The notes under the pieces are model-generated. The model was not told the DNA's origin, did not search any database, and saw nothing but the letters and a program-made list of their open reading frames with translations. Of a stretch of 64,000 bases of DNA, positions 24,062 through 36,000 are shown in pieces. This DNA is from Mesaphorura yosii (lineage: Eukaryota; Arthropoda; Collembola; Poduromorpha; Tullbergiidae): positions 1 to 64,000 of the forward strand of contig WIXG01000017.1 of the NCBI GenBank assembly GCA_009869945.1, written 5' to 3'. The stretch's first letter is position 1; each line of letters opens with the position of its first letter. The position numbers and the translations under genes are program-made.

Positions 24062-27000
24062 ATGCTGCAGCATTTCAAGCTCAGCGTTGTAATCCTCTTT
24101 TACGTCTTAAATTCTGTCTACTCAAAAGAAATTCCGAAATGTGAGCCGCTGCATCCGCCCGAGGTAAGAAATTGCGTACACGTAATTCTACAGACGAGAG
24201 GCGGTCATGGTATTTTCATTTTCGCACATTGAATGCTCAAATTTTTGATTCTTCTAGCATGTTGATCTCGTCTGCACTCACTCGAACCAAACCAATTCCT
24301 GCAAGGAGCGCCAAAGCGTAGACACGATTGCCCACTACAAATGCACGCAGTATTACATTCCAAGCAACACGCGCCTTTCCGCGCGTGGGGACGCGGTGAG
24401 GCTGGATCTTCGGTGTCGGCAAAACGGAACCTGGGCTAAAATCGAGGAGTTTGAGTCTTTCACGTGTTCTGAAGGTAAGTATAATTATTCGTCTATTTTT
24501 AAAGTATTCGCTAGTAGGTACTGTGATTTTCAATTCCAGACTGCGGAAAGCGTTTAGTCAACTCCAAGCCACTCATCGTGCACGGAGTCTCGTCCAACCG
24601 GACGGTGTGGCCTTGGCACGCGACGATTTACATGCGCCGTGGCCAGCAATACGACTACATTTGTGGTGGAACGCTGATTCGTCGCGGAGTCGTTCTCACT
24701 GCTGCTCATTGCGTCTCGACGGATGACGAGAGGCCGGTGCCGTTGAATGCAGACTGGTTCAAAGTGTTTGTGGGGGCCGTAAGTGTGAAGCATGACGACA
24801 ACATGCAGGCGGAGGGCGCACAAGGCTTCCAGGTTCGGAAAATTTACATCACAGAGCACTACGACGCGAGGAAAGACTTCCACGCTGACATTGCGATTCT
24901 GCACTTGGCTGGGACGATGCGATTCAGCGACAGCGCACTGCCTGTTTGCCTCCCCAATGATTTGGCGATTGACGTGAATGCGATCAAGCCTGGGAAATTC
25001 GGAGATGTAAGAAATGTCGTAGGCGAATAAATTACAAACTACTCAAATGCCGGCCAGGCCAGTAATTTCGAATCTGTGACAGATTGTCGGATTCGGCATT
25101 GACGAGACTGGAAACAAATCCAAGGCTTTGAAACATGCGAAATTGCAAATAATGTCCAACCCGGAGTGCCTCCACAGCCTGCAGCAGATACTGACAGAAT
25201 CCCAGTTTTGTGCGGGGAACCGCTACGGTCAGAGCAATAACTTTACAACAGTTTGCAACGGTGAGCAGAAAACGTGCACATGCCGGGAAATCTGTTTTCT
25301 TACGATGTTTTATATTTTTTTATATTTCACGGCGCTTGCACTGACTGCTGATGGCACATGAACTGAAAGGTGACAGCGGAGGGGGATTTGTGTACCCATC
25401 GTCCGTACTCGGAAAGTACCACATTCACGGCATCGTGAGCACTGGGGGCCGGGTCAAAGGCCAAGTCTGTCAAAACTACGGAGTCTTCACGCGTGTATTT
25501 AATTTCCTTTCCTGGGTCCGTGACGTCCTGGAGCGAATCAGCGGAAACGTAATCAGAGATCTCGCAGCCAATGTGAAGTTCCCATTTGTGCTTCGGGGGG
25601 CGGTGCGTCCAGACGGCGAGATCGACCGTTTCCGGTTTGTGGGCATCCCCCGCGACTGGGATTCCCGGATCCTGACCGTCGAGTTCACGAATGTGGATCT
25701 GGATCCAGGGCTCCTGCTGGAGAATTTGGAGTACAATGCGAAGACGATTGAAGTGCTGAACCTCACGCTGGTCAAACTGGACACGCTCGTGATTGAGAAG
25801 CGAGTGCGGCTTCCTTTTCTGGAGACCTTCATCTTGGACGTTGTGGAAGACGATCTTGAAGTGAAGCCTGGACACCAGTATCCCGAATCTATCACGAAAG
25901 AGTACCTCAAGTCGCTGCTGTTTTTCGAGAAAGACTTTGACGAACACCCGGTCACTTGGAGAATGAAGCACTTGACCCAACTGGGCACGAATATTGAGCT
26001 GACTGTCGGAATTTTCAAGCTCGTCAACGTCCGACACGACGAACGAAGAATTGCACTATCACAAATCCCATTTTATCACGAGATTCTTGAGCATGTTTCT
26101 GCTAACTTCAAACTCAAACATTTGGCGCTTAATCAGGGGTACGACTTCGTTTTCGAGACGCTGCTTCGGTTCGCGCCCACGCTCGAGCATCTGATTATCA
26201 GCAAAATGCAGCTCAAATCAAAGGCGCAGACCTACGGGGAGTTGGATTTAAGCAGCGTACTCTCTAAACTGAAACAACTCACCGAGTTGAGGATCGTGAC
26301 TCCGAGGGAGTTTGAATTTGGTACCGGGCCGAACGTGGCACTGGACAAGCTTCCTTCGTCTCTGAAACAGCTGGCCTTCGCCGGTACTGAAGTGTCCTTG
26401 TACTTGACGCGGCCGACTCCGAAAGGCTCAGAGAAAGTTCGACGTAAGCAGCAGCGACGATTTTATTTCCCCAATCTGGAAACGTTCACATGCGATTTTT
26501 GCGGGATGGACGATAAAATTCGGGAGAACTTTCATTGGGTATTCAAGACCATCAGCAAACTCGTTCTGAAAACGCCGCGCATGGCTTTCAACGTCAAACG
26601 ATTGGTGGATCGCATGGAGAACTTAGAGTTTATTCACATCAGTGACCGGGACGTTGACAATTTAACGGGCGCCAAGTTGAACGGGACCAAATTCTACGGT
26701 CTGACACAATTTGAGGGGTACGACCGCATTCCTGAAGGTACGGACAGTTTCATTCTCGAGCGTGTGGTCCACGGAAACTCCACAACGTGGAAGATACGAC
26801 CTTCTTCAGCTGAAGAAGAACGGCGGAAAGAATTTTTTGAACACGGGCTCGGTAACTTCTGGACATCTGCCGAAGAGTACGAAATCTTATCACGACTGAC
26901 GCCGAATGAGCTGAAAGCGAAACAGACTGGTGAGTACAAGTTTAACGGGAGCACTGCGGACCCGGACCAGTTCCACCCAATCAGAACGATTCCCAAGCTC

Positions 27001-28284
27001 CTGCAGCCGTACCTGAAAAGCATTGAGATGAGCCACGCTCAAGTCGTGCCGGAAGTGATGCAATTTTCCATTCGTCACTGCGTCAATCTGGAATCGCTCA
27101 CGATGACCAGTGTGAAGGTTCTGGGCCTATTTGACAACCGCTTGGTGGAGCTGCCTAAGCTTAAGCACTACAAACTCAGTCGCAAGCTGTTTTCTTCGCA
27201 CTTGTCGCAGCAGCCCGCAGAATACATGAAAGACTTGGACGAAATACAGTACGTCGCCAATTTCCCGTTTGAGGAGTTTGAGCACGACCCGGAAACGGGC
27301 GAACGCGGTCAATTTTTGCACTACGCATCAAATATATTTCAGAGTGTTCATCTGCTCAGTGTTTTCATGGACTACGGTGGTTGTGTGATAATCAACCTCG
27401 ACAGAGAAGAAGGCGTTCTCACCTCTGCGCTTTCTTTCACATGGTGGATGCTGGAAGACTTGGTTAAGAACACCGACAACGATCCGCCACTAAAACGGCT
27501 CAGTTTGCGGGGTCAGAAGCTGAACAAGATCACGACCTTTATCCCGGAGACTTTGACCCATCTTAATCTGGAATATAACAGTTTCTTCGACCATGGCGAA
27601 GTTTCACAGCTGCTGACGTCTGGGAATCTGACTTACCTGAAGGACGTGCGCATGGCTCACAATTATATCAGTGACTACTCTGCCCTGCTCACCCTCAACT
27701 TGTCCGATTTCAGGGACCTGGCAGGAACTGTTGAGTACCTGGAGCTCAATAATGTGAATCTAACACACTCCGGAGACAGTTTTGTGTTTGGCGACCAATT
27801 GAAGTTTGTGCGTCTGGAGGCTTGCTCGTTTGCGGACGCGAACAAAAACAAATCCATACTGACGAATTTCACCAGAATCTTCCCGACCCCAAACTTGGTC
27901 CTGGTCGGGAAAGCGACTGACGACAGCGCTGAATGGATTGAAGAAATCCTGGTTAGCGTGTGGGACGACGCGAACACGACCACAAACTGGATTTACGTGG
28001 GGCAGTCTTCATTCCACTGGAAAAACAAGCAAATTCCCAACACATTGCATGCGATCGGAGTCCCACCGTTCGATAAATTCATAATTGTGAAAAAGAAGGG
28101 GACTTGGTCTTGGCTCGACCCCGGCCACGGGTTTGATGAGGAGTCAATTGTGCAAGCGCTTGAATCTAAATTGGCATCATTGCCTGATAAGCTCACGACT
28201 GAGGCTGATTTTGGGAAGCGAACGACGGGAGCCGAATTTGGAAAAAGTGGGTGCGAGCCCCAAATTAATTCACTGCGACGTTAG
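24062..28284 (+). CDS. Secreted CCP-like / chymotrypsin-fold serine protease with long LRR C-terminus
   Basis: Exons 24062-24163, 24258-24474, 24540-25006, 25083-25260, 25370-28284; 1292 residues. Signal peptide (KLSVVILFYVLNSVYS), then a six-cysteine complement-control/wonton-like module (residues 27-105) ending with a linker Cys (DCGKR). The protease domain spans about 107-378: activation site PL|IVHG (Ile119), His163 in TAAHC, Asp223 in DIAIL, Ser324 in GDSGGG. The residue at chymotrypsin position 189 is Thr, so trypsin-like Arg/Lys specificity is unlikely. This layout recalls initiator proteases such as ModSP and HP14. Residues about 390-1240 are irregular leucine-rich repeats (LKRLSLRGQKL, LTHLNLEYNSFF, VEYLELNNVNL). 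No membrane segment follows. The LRR part is one 2.9 kb exon while the protease part has four introns; the intron before exon 5 splits the Gly codon of GDSGG. AATAAA at 28303-28308. I know no standard name for this architecture; an immune or clotting role is inferred. Confidence 0.85.
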
Positions 28285-28580
28285 TTTTCATTGTTATGTA
28301 TAAATAAATATCTATAAGACTCAATAATTTCCATTTTGATTTAATTTTCGTGAACGTTCTTTAATGAATACTCGTCAGTCGCCACCCTGACGTTTATGAT
28401 GCGAATTCGAAGAACCGACCGCAGAATTAATTTCTCATAACCGAGCCGAACCTCAGGCAGCTAATTTAAGTTAATTAGCAAGGCGAAGGAAAAATACCCA
28501 CTGGACATAACTTCGTATGAATTGCTTTGGTGCATCACCAGTCAACACAAGTGAGGTCATTATTCTTTGACGGGCACAAT

Positions 28581-29758
28581 ATGGAAACCTCCGAATTCAT
28601 CGACGGATTCTTACTCTCCTTCTTGTGCGTGTTTGGACTGATTGGAAACTTGCTCAGCGTGGTCGTGCTTCTTCACAAGGAGATGAGGTCTTCGACCAGC
28701 TGTTTACTCATCGGATTAGCCGTGTCAGACAGCGTATTCCTCGCCGTTGAGTTGTACCAGGTTGGAATTCCAAACGTGAAGGAGTACTACGATATTTATC
28801 CATTCCTGAATTTTTCCACGTCGATTCTCGACGCGTACGTCAGAACGTACTGGTTTTTCATCGTCAACGTTGGTAAGTCCTTAAGCTTTTAAATCCGCCT
28901 TCTTTGTGACTGTGACTTGACTTAATTATTGATTGTATTGAATTATTCACATTCCAGCCCAATCAATCTCCATCTTGCTCACTATCGCCATCACGGTCGA
29001 ACGCTACATCGCCGTCGTCCACCCGTTCTCAGCGCGCGAATACTGCACGGTCCGAAAAGCGTTGCTGGCACAGTGCATTGTTGTCTCCCTGGCCGTGGCT
29101 GGTTCCTTTCCGGACGTGTACGCATTTTCATTTTGGAAGCAGGGCTCCGGTGACGACGTAGAGTACTACAACAGGCGAACAGAGTACTTTGACAGCGACA
29201 CGTACCAAATATTCCATTTGACGGCACGGCCAATCTATCAGTATTTGGTTCCATTCGTCGTGATCGCTGTGCTGAATACGAAAATTTACTTGCAGGTAAG
29301 GAGTTAATTGTTACTGAATAGTTGTGGACCAAATTGACTGATTTTGAACTTTGGGCTCCCGCCTGCAGATTCGTAGGGCTCAAGCCCGCCGTGCTGAGAT
29401 GACACAGTCACATAAGGACCAGCTGCAGATTGCCGTCATGCTTCTTGTTCTGGTGTTGGTCTTCGGAATCTGTACCCTGCCCAGGATAATCCACTACGTG
29501 CTGTATATCATTTACCATGACTACAGAGTGCGGTCGTACGCGATAGGCGAGGCGCTCGAGTTCTTTTACACAATCAGCGAAATCCTCATTGTCGTCAACT
29601 CCTCCATGAACTTTGTCATTTACACGACGAAAGGAGCCAAATTCAGGACCGTGCTGCAAAAGATGGTTTGCTGTAGATACAAATTCTGCAGGAGAGAACG
29701 CCGGACGACGCTGACGTACACCGCCAAGAAAACCAGCTCTATTGTGACGGCTCTCTGA
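28581..29758 (+). CDS. Rhodopsin-class GPCR, FMRFamide-receptor-like
   Basis: Seven-helix peptide-receptor-like protein of 339 residues. Exons 28581-28872, 28958-29295, 29369-29758. The ATG at 28581 leaves only about six residues before helix 1, which is unusually short. Family marks: GNLLSVVVLL in helix 1 (Asn1.50), LIGLAVSD in helix 2, ERYIAVVHPF at the end of helix 3 (ERY for DRY), a helix 6 with GICTLPR in place of CWxP, and NSSMNFVIY in helix 7, where NPxxY has lost its proline, as in several FMRFamide-type receptors. The basic C-terminal tail contains CC and C residues that could be palmitoylated. AATAAA at 29873-29878. The ligand cannot be inferred. The gene follows the protease-LRR gene by 300 bp on the same strand and ends about 300 bp from the exn stop. 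Confidence 0.85.
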
Positions 29759-30056
29759 AATGAGCTTTAATTTGTGATTTTAGTTTTAATCAGTCAAGAT
29801 TATTTTGATTGCAAACTGGGCTGCTGCAAGCCACCGAAGCACAGTGAGACCAGAAAAGGTACAAAAAAAACTAATAAAGTAAGAATTCGTATTTCATATG
29901 ACTAAAATTGGCACAATCAATCGCGTATTGCGTGTCGCGTCTCTTAATCTCAATTAACTAATAAATGCAGCTCAATGCTAAAAAATAAATAAAAAACTGT
30001 TAAAGTCTACGAATGCCTGAGAAAAAGGAAGGATGTCATGTGCTCAGGCTGGCAGT

Positions 30057-33000
30057 TCAGCTGCACTCGGCACAATAATTTCCAGGAAACCAGCCCGAGA
30101 CTCCGCTCGCATTGCTTGAGAGCTGTCCCGTCTTCGTTCCGTAATACCATCCTGAAATTTTAGAATACGCACAGGAGTAAAAATTCACACTCAGTTGTCC
30201 AATCACTCTTCCGTTTTAGCGCTTACCATCGGGCTGCATTTGCTCGACGCGGATAATCTCGCCAACCTCAAAGGATAATTCGTCCGGGCGCTTTGCGGCG
30301 TACGGGAAAATTGCTTCGACCTTGAGCTCCTTCGTATTTTTGAGTTGGTCCAGCTTCTGTCGCCATCTTTCCACTTCCGACTGGGTTCTGGCTGCGAGGA
30401 ACTGCACATTTCGCAAAAAAGGCATTATCATTGATCCTTGCAGGTATCACGCTCACGCTTTCAATGGCTACTTGGCTAATTGAGTTCGACACTTACATAA
30501 ACGGTATCTTTCCTATCAAAATGAAGCATGAAATAATGCTGAAAATCCTTCGACAATCCTTCGAGGTTTGGCAGTGGCTTGATATTTGCGTCGAGTGGCG
30601 ATGCCATTTCAATCACTTCGAATTTGTCAACACTGCAAGGTAAAAACAATTGATTTAGATAAGAATCCGAGCCCAAATGCATTGTAATTAGATGCAATGC
30701 AAGTGAAGATGTGTTCGTTACCTTTTCTTCTTCGTGACCAGCAGCTGATTTGTGAACAAGATAAGCCAGTACACGACTCGCTTATTCTTTTGAAACGTCC
30801 AATTGATTTTCGCCACACCACCCTTGCCTTGATGGTCGAAGGGATTTCGCATAAAGTCGCCTTTGAGCATGAGCTGTCCGAAGCTGCAATTTGTGGCCGG
30901 TTTCGTGCCTTTCGGGAACTCAATCTTCTCGAGGATGGCCGAAGTCTCTTCTGCGTCTTGACTTTCCCTCGCCGCTTCATTGCATTCAATGACGAGCTGT
31001 TCAATGACAATGCAAATGGTAAATGCAAAACGGACGGTAAAGTAATCGTAATCAAGACTGGTAAAGCTTGCAGTGTGAATTATGGTTGACAATGTGACAT
31101 GTGACGTGACGGACAATGGCAATAAAATAAGAAAATTCCACTTTGCAGGTGCTCACGTACGATAATGACATCATTATCGGACACTGACTTGAAAGCTGGG
31201 CGTAAAACACGTTATACGTTATTTTACAGAATGCATTGCAATCAAGGCTGCATTGTAATTAGACAATTTGTGCAGTTGGGAGTTGCAATGTAAAATGGCC
31301 AATTCTGAATGTAATTATGTGCAATACGAATAAGTAATTAGTATTTGGCAGCTACAAGCATTGACTTACATTTGTCAGGCTCTTGAGCGCATCTTCACAA
31401 TGACATTTCTCTTTTGGCGACTGAGTTCGTTGGATGATTGCGTTCACGAGGAGTGGGAGCCGTGTGATGCGCTGCATTGGCAACATTAGGAACGAATCCA
31501 TCTGCAGAAGCTGGCATTTTGGATTCTCTTCGATGGACTTGACCACATTCACGAATTCGTCACTTGTGCTTCTGTCAGCAAAAAACAGAAGGGAGGCACA
31601 GTAAAAACTAAGTTCTTGCCAATATGCATGTTTTTATAGGAATACCAGAATCTTGGCGTATTTCGTACCTGAGTCGCTGCAGCGTTTTATCTTGATAGGG
31701 TTTATTCCTGCAGTAGTCCTTGTACACGCCAAATCTGGTGTTTGCATTCTCGTGAATGACTTGGCCAACTTCTTGAATGTACCACGATTTCTCCCACTTT
31801 GAGAGCAGTTCAGTTAGAAACGTCTGAGCACAGTCTTTCACTTAACGGCGCATTGAATAGAGATAAACACAAACACAGGATTATGTAATTGTAATTGCAG
31901 GCCAATCCAAGCCAGGTAATTGGCAATTAGAGCATAGAGGGCGTAAAGCCAAAGCGTAATTGTCTAATTGTGCATTGTAGCACTTAATTTACCGTATGTA
32001 ATGTTGCCAAACAGTGCCGCGCGGTCATTCTCAGTCAGAACTTGAATAAGCTGATCATTCTCGTAAAAGAGCGTGATGAGGACATCGAGCGATTTCAAGT
32101 AAGAGACTTCTGACGTCAGGATCTCAAATATGGCTTCTTGCAGCTGCTTCTGCTTGTCGGAGAGGATGGTCAGAATCCCGGACGACACGACTTCAGGCAG
32201 TTCGCACCAAAGTGTGCGTTGACCCGTTCTGTTCACAACAGTTTAAAAAACAAAAATGTAACATGACTCGCGGCAGTGACATTTGAAAAACTTGTGATAT
32301 TTCAAGCACATGTCCTGCATTGCATTACTTTGTTCTTCACTATCATTTTTTGGGCGCACTCTACAAGCACACAACTTTCTTTCACTGATTGGTAAAATTT
32401 CAGTATTAATGATGATTAAAACCTGTGCGGTGGCATTTAAAGTCTCTGTCTGACGTCAGTAATTTCGTACCATCTTTGAATGTAATTTATTTGTTCTTCA
32501 GAAAATCTTTCAATTTGCTCAAGCAAGATGAAAGACGTGTCGATCACATCTGGACCTACATTTTCCAAGATACGGCAAACATTTCCAGATCATGTGATGC
32601 TATCCAGGTTCGATAAAATCTCCGGAATACTCACGTTTTAAAACTTAATGAAGGTTACAACGCGTATCAAGTTTATGTAGAGAAAATCACCTCTGGGTCT
32701 CGACTACAAAATCATGCCGAGGTCAAGAAATTGGAATCCATCTATCAGATTCCTCCTACCTCTTAATCTAACAAAATTAGTAATTATATTTTACATATTG
32801 TATTCATTTCCAGCTTTACGGTGTGGGGTGTGGCAAAACGGAACACGTTGCCGATATTGGTCATATGCAATGAGAAAATTGAGGAGCAGAACATCAACGA
32901 CTACGTTTCCTTGGATGAAGACTACAAGGCTTATCTAATAGGGCGCCGTATAAACAACACCCTAATTTGTCTGGTAGAAAACTGTGGAGATAAGCACGGC

Positions 33001-36000
33001 AAAGATGAAACATTTCCTTTCCAAACCAGACTTTATCTTGATCTCAACGGAGTGCGACGTATCATCTTCGACTAAGAAACCGGCTTTCGAAAATTATTTT
33101 GTTTACAGGTTACAAAATTCCTAAGTTATTTCCCTTGTTTCATTGTTTGCTTTCATTTCTGATTTTTCTGATTGAAGTTCAAGCTTAACCACACTTAAAC
33201 TGGATAACTAAAATCAAAATATTAAAAAGCTTACCTGGGAACGAGCATGTCCAACGTCAGCCCGAGATTTTTGGGTATGATGGGCTGGTAGTCGTCTTCG
33301 GGCTACGCACGTAAGAATTACGGTTATTAAACTCTCCCTTTTACGGGCAGCGAACTAATTGGAATTCAGCACAGCGATTCAGCGAATCAGCAATTCAGCA
33401 CTCACCTGTAATGAAATGCCGTACGTGTAGTACTGGTAAAGTGGTTCTTCCTCCATTGAGTAGATTGGCTGCACAGCTGCGACGAAATTTCTTATGAGCT
33501 CCGAGTCCGAGTCATAAAAGTCCGAATCGTCAAAGTCGTCGTCGTCTTCGTCGTCTGGTGGGATTTGTGACTGTGACTGTGATTGGTTTTTCATCGCGGG
33601 TGGCAGTGCGAACGATTTCGTGTTCGGACCAGCAATCCCGTTCGTCGGTGGGTTGGGAAGTGGCAATGGTGGCGGTAAAGGCGGTGGGATGTTGGGACGA
33701 GACACTGACCTCTTCATGCCCGGGCCAGGCCCGATTCCACTGTACAGATTACTGCCGCCGCTGTACAACGTTGACGACGAAGCTGCCGGCGCCATCGCGG
33801 ATGGCACAGTCGAGATCCCATTGCAGCTAATGTTACCGATGCTCAGGCTCCTGGTGCGAATGTGCTTTGGCTCATTGTGACTGATAATACTGGCGCTGCC
33901 GCTTCCGGAGCTGTTCATGCTAATTCCATCATGCGCATACGTGTACGCATACGTATTCGTGTTTGTTTGTTGATTGCCATTGGCGCTGTTGTTGGCCGAC
34001 GTTGCCGAATTTCCGATTCCATTAAAAATAGACAAGCTCGACGGGAGTTCGAAGCCCTCCAGCCCGGTCTTCGACAGCCTCCGAATGTGTTGGAGCTTCT
34101 TGACTAATTTCTTCCCCGCGGATTTCGCGATGGTTGAGAACTTTCCGGTCGCGGAGCCGGTGGAGGACGGGATGGGCGGCAGTTCGGCGCTTGACATGTC
34201 GTAGTAGGACGAGGAAGGGCAGGGAATCGGCGTGGGAGGGTCGGGCAATGGCGACTGCTTCTTGTGACTGTAGCTGAGGCTGTTCTTGAGGGTCTTGTAA
34301 ATGGATTCAGACTTGGCCGCGTGCGCGTGTGCATTTTCATCGGTTAAAGTATTTCGACTCTGATTGTACATTGACGAAGTCGGAGTCCAATACGACGCAC
34401 TCCCACTTTCACTGACGCTGCCGCCACCACTGCCATTGCAATTGCCATTGCTGCCGCTCCGGCTGCCTGACCCTGCGCTGTCATTATTCATCTCGTTGTA
34501 CACCGGCTCGGCGTACACGGACTCTGATTCGTGCTCTCCATTCGCCATTGCATTTGCATTCGTCGTAGGCGGACGCTGTCCTCTGCCCACCGTCGAGGGT
34601 GGACTCGATATCGATTTGACCTCATCTGTGCAAAAACGCAAGCAGAAAAGAGAAAGAATGTGATCAGTGGTCAAGTTCATCAAGTCTTTATTATATTTTA
34701 ATCACTCTCGACGCATTCTGTAACGTTTTCATTTTCAATTTCATCGAAAGTGCGAGTGCGAGTAGATGAATTATAAACACGCAACATTTCACGATTCAGA
34801 TTCAAACTTAATTATTCACACATCACACTTAACCACATTAAGGAGCAAGTCGTTAGCGTCTCCGACTCGCATCGCTTCGTGTTTACTACAGTATTTACAT
34901 TTACTCATTTACTCTAATCAAGTCAGCTTAATTGAACCGAGCTTCGCAGAACAGAGCAGAGGCTTATGAGTTGTTGATTGTTGATGTTTTCAAACGCGTG
35001 ATCACGGCTTGATTTCATATCACATCAGGCTATCAGATATCAAGTACGAATGAATTCTCTTCTGATTTCATTGCAATTCACTGCGCTGCTCTGATTAACA
35101 TCATTCTCACGGTGCCGTGTTCTGAAAGAGAGAGAAATCAGCAGAGCAGAGCCACGACTGCGACATGATAGCGAAGGAATTAAATTAAAACGGCAGTAGC
35201 AACAAGCATGAAAACCAGAAATCTCACTCGTATCACATCCTTATTACGAGTATGTACAGAGTACAGAGAAAATGTGAACCCATTAACCTATTACCATTAA
35301 ATACATTAAAGTTATGAATTATTCGCCCTCACCGTGTCAGAAACTTAATTCGCTTGTTTTACTAATCCTGTCCTGAGCTTTCAACAATAACAACAACAAT
35401 AACAGCAGATAAGCTCCTGGAGCATGAAAACGAAACGAGATAATGCGATAACAATGAAATGCTCGAATTATGTCGAAAGTCAGAGCAGATCAAATGCGGA
35501 TCAAGAAAAAGTGAAGCTGTGTCGTGGCCGTCGCCCGTCGCGTCCATTGTTTGGCAATTAGCAATTATTCTGTGAACATGATTAATTTTATGGAAGAGTG
35601 CGTGGACGGATGTGTGATTTTAGCTGGGCATGGGCTTGGAATTGATTAACAATCAGTTAATCAGCATGTAAGCTTTCATAATCAAATCACGTCACACTGC
35701 TTCCATTTCATTCGTACTTTGTACCGTACGGCAATTCAATCCAAGTCAAATGAGTCAAGTCAAGAGGATTACAATCTAATTTGACTCCTACACGAAAAAT
35801 GAAATGAGAAATGACAGAACAGCATTCAGTGAGTCAAAGACAACAATCTGAATCTGAGCCGGCCTATCGAGTCGAGCAGAGCAGAGTTACAACACAGGAC
35901 GATTGTGAAAGAAGCAACAGGCAGTGGTTAAAGTTAACTACCATTTACAATCCAATCTTTGAATGAATCTTTGAGCCAACACGTCGCAATCTCTTAAATT

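Noticed and set aside
25327-26037. Long antisense open frames across the LRR exon
   Set aside because: Shadows of the GC-richer coding sequence on the other strand; the sense frame has catalytic and LRR motifs.
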